8,206 nt of DNA from Anaerolineaceae bacterium (lineage in GTDB: Bacteria > Chloroflexota > Anaerolineae > JAAYZQ01). Positions within the stretch are counted from its first letter, which is position 1, and each line of letters opens with the position of its first letter. Location of the stretch: NCBI GenBank assembly GCA_012514775.1, contig JAAYZQ010000237.1:1-8206 (forward strand). The letters are read 5' to 3'. Below, piece by piece: positions 6,909 to 8,206 of the stretch. The position numbers were made by a program, and so were the translations under genes. Below the pieces are notes generated by a model. The model was not told where the DNA came from. It did no database searches and saw only the letters and a list, made by a program, of their open reading frames with translations.

Positions 6909-8063
6909 ATGGAGCTTATGGGATACCGGCGTCCGGACGGCCGGGTGGGCATTCGCAACCACGTCATCGTCGTATCCACCGTCCTTTGCAGCTCGACGGT
7001 GGTGCAGGCCATCGCCCGGGCCACCGGCGCCGTGCCCGTCACCCACGAGGGCGGCTGCCTGGAGCTGGGTCCGGGCCGAGAGCACACGGAGCGCGTCCTG
7101 CGGGGCGTCGTCTCGCATCCCAACGTGGGCGGCGTGCTGGTGGTGGGCCTGGGCTGCGAGCAGGTATCAGCCGAAGCGCTCGCCGGGGCGACCGGCGGCC
7201 GGCCGGCCCGCGCCCTCGAGATCCGCAAGGCGGGCGGCACCGAAGCGGCCACCGAACAGGGCATCGCCCTGGCCCGCGATCTGCTGGTCAAAGCCGCCCG
7301 GGCAGCCCGCGAGCCCGCGCACCTGAGAGAGCTGACGCTGGCCACCCAGTGCGGCAGCTCGGACACCGGCTCGGGGCTGGCCTCCAACCCCGCCGTCGGG
7401 CTGGTTGCCGACGAGTTGGTGGCCATGGGTGGCACGGTGTTGCTGGGTGAGACGGGCAGCCTGTATGGCGCCGCAGGGCTCATGGCGCAGCGGGCAGCAT
7501 CGCCCGAGGTGGCGCGGCGCATCCTGGAGATCACGGACGCCGTGGAGAGGCACTCCCGCGCCATGGGCCACAGCTTCACGGCCGCCAACCCGACGCCGGG
7601 CAACATTGCCGCCGGGCTCACCACCCTGGTGGAAAAGTCGCTGGGCGGGGTGCGCAAAGGAGGCACGTCGCCCATCATGGGCGTCCTGCGGCCGGGCGAG
7701 GCGGTGCCGGCCGGCAGCCGGGGCCTGTGGATCATGGATACGGCCCTGGGGCTGGGCACCCACGTGACCACCGACATGGTGGCCGGCGGCGCCCAGATGG
7801 TGGTCTATACCACCGGCAGTGGCAACCCCGTCGGCTCGGCCCTTGCCCCTGTCCTAAAGGTCACCGCCACCCCGGCGACGATGCAGGCCATGGGCGGCAA
7901 CGTGGACCTGGATGCCAGCCCCGTGCTCCTGGGCGAGGAGAGCCTGGAATCGTGCGCTGCCCGGCTCCTGGCCGAGATCGTGGCCGTGGCCAACGGCAAG
8001 CAAGTGCGGGCCGAGGTCCTGGGCCACGGCCTCTTTGCCATCGGGCAGGTGCCCGCCCCCTGA
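6909..8063 (+). CDS. UxaA-family lyase, large catalytic subunit
   Basis: Catalytic chain of a metal-dependent lyase that eliminates water from sugar acids such as altronate or galactarate, or sulfite from sulfolactate. It has 384 residues, the usual length for a chain without the SAF domain. Seen: GYRRPDGRVGIRNH at 5-18, Cys27, THEGGC ending at Cys50, HPNVGGVLVVGLGCE with Cys83, and CGSSD at 148-152 followed by SGLASNPAVG. Later come NPTPGN, EKSLGG, GGTSPIMGVL and an MDTALG stretch. The usual CGGSD is CGSSD here. ATG 6909 is chosen because it lies 4 bases after the small subunit; an ATG at 6918 would start at GYRR and is possible. In-frame sequence upstream of 6909 overlaps the small subunit and is not coding. 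Altronate, galactarate, sulfolactate and a new substrate are all open. Confidence 0.92.
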   Translation: MELMGYRRPDGRVGIRNHVIVVSTVLCSSTVVQAIARATGAVPVTHEGGCLELGPGREHTERVLRGVVSHPNVGGVLVVGLGCEQVSAEALAGATGGRPARALEIRKAGGTEAATEQGIALARDLLVKAARAAREPAHLRELTLATQCGSSDTGSGLASNPAVGLVADELVAMGGTVLLGETGSLYGAAGLMAQRAASPEVARRILEITDAVERHSRAMGHSFTAANPTPGNIAAGLTTLVEKSLGGVRKGGTSPIMGVLRPGEAVPAGSRGLWIMDTALGLGTHVTTDMVAGGAQMVVYTTGSGNPVGSALAPVLKVTATPATMQAMGGNVDLDASPVLLGEESLESCAARLLAEIVAVANGKQVRAEVLGHGLFAIGQVPAP

Positions 8064-8076
8064 GGAAGGGCAGACG

Positions 8077-8206
8077 TCAGGAGCCCGAACGGCCGGCCGT
8101 GTAGGTCCTGTGCCCCTGGGACAGCTTGGCCACCAGGGCGCGCACGAACGATTCGCCCGGGGACCGGTGAGGAAGGCCCGCCAGGCGCTGCCAGGCGGCC
8201 AGCAGG
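8077..8206 (-). CDS. C-terminal end of an unidentified convergent gene
   Basis: The reverse strand is open from the window edge to a TGA whose complement is 8077-8079, giving 42 residues and no start codon within the window. Only four of the 42 codons end in A or T, matching the strong G/C third-position bias of the genes here, which supports real coding. The tail is mixed polar with SPGESFVRALVAKLSQGHR and ends in AGRSGS. I do not recognise a family. It converges on the operon with 13 bases between stop codons, and no hairpin with a T-run is visible in that gap, so transcripts from both sides may overlap. If this reading is wrong, the region is simply uncoded 3' flank. Confidence 0.5.
   Translation of the reverse strand, partial: LLAAWQRLAGLPHRSPGESFVRALVAKLSQGHRTYTAGRSGS

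Larger units (their letters stand above)
1..8063 (+). other. Single co-directional gene cluster, probable catabolic operon
   Basis: Eight consecutive genes share one strand. The gaps are 31, 47, 3, 13, 35, 10 and 4 bases, too short for separate promoters in most cases. I see no hairpin followed by a T-run in any gap. The first gene is cut by the window edge, so the promoter and any regulator or transporter lie upstream. Operon status is inferred from spacing and direction only. No stretch longer than 50 bases lacks a gene. Confidence 0.8.

Noticed and set aside
8089..8100. Perfect 12-base palindrome ACGGCCGGCCGT
   Set aside because: Lies inside the probable minus-strand gene and is made of G/C-rich units that recur by chance in this composition. 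No second copy or T-run suggests a function.
1..8206. CRISPR array, tRNA, rRNA, insertion sequence or phage genes
   Set aside because: No regularly spaced repeats, no tRNA-like cloverleaf, and no transposase or terminal repeats were seen. Nearly all of the window is accounted for by protein genes.

Overview
The window is GC-rich, strongly coding DNA from a bacterium with at least part-time anaerobic metabolism. The best evidence for anaerobic life is an oxygen-sensitive glycyl radical enzyme (GRE) next to its radical-SAM activase. The codon style (third positions mostly G or C) and gene content would suit a high-GC anaerobe, for example of the Chloroflexota or the delta-proteobacterial groups. 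I cannot assign the organism from sequence alone.

Eight genes run head to tail on the + strand, with gaps of 3 to 47 bases and no visible terminator between them. They look like one catabolic operon that begins upstream of the window. In order: (1) a classical short-chain dehydrogenase (SDR) missing its N-terminus; (2) a second SDR, clearly a tandem paralogue of the first; (3) a 788-residue GRE of the dehydratase/lyase type; (4) its activase; (5) an extended SDR of the NAD-dependent epimerase/dehydratase family; (6) a third classical SDR, FabG-like; (7) a small SAF-domain subunit; (8) a large subunit of a UxaA-family (altronate/galactarate/sulfolactate type) lyase. A ninth gene enters from the right edge on the - strand and ends 13 bases from the operon's last stop codon.

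Taken together this looks like an anaerobic pathway for a polyhydroxylated substrate such as a sugar, polyol, sugar acid or possibly an organosulfonate. SDRs would interconvert alcohol and carbonyl groups. The UxaA-type enzyme would eliminate water (or sulfite) from a 2,3-dihydroxy acid or its 3-sulfo analogue. The GRE would perform a radical elimination. The substrate is not identifiable from the sequence.

The most interesting element is the GRE. It has the dehydratase core (Cys433, Glu435, Gly764), and its surroundings resemble trans-4-hydroxyproline dehydratase. It lacks the residues that bind glycerol in glycerol dehydratase, and no proline-pathway gene is present. It may therefore be a GRE of unassigned specificity working with a two-subunit UxaA-type lyase.
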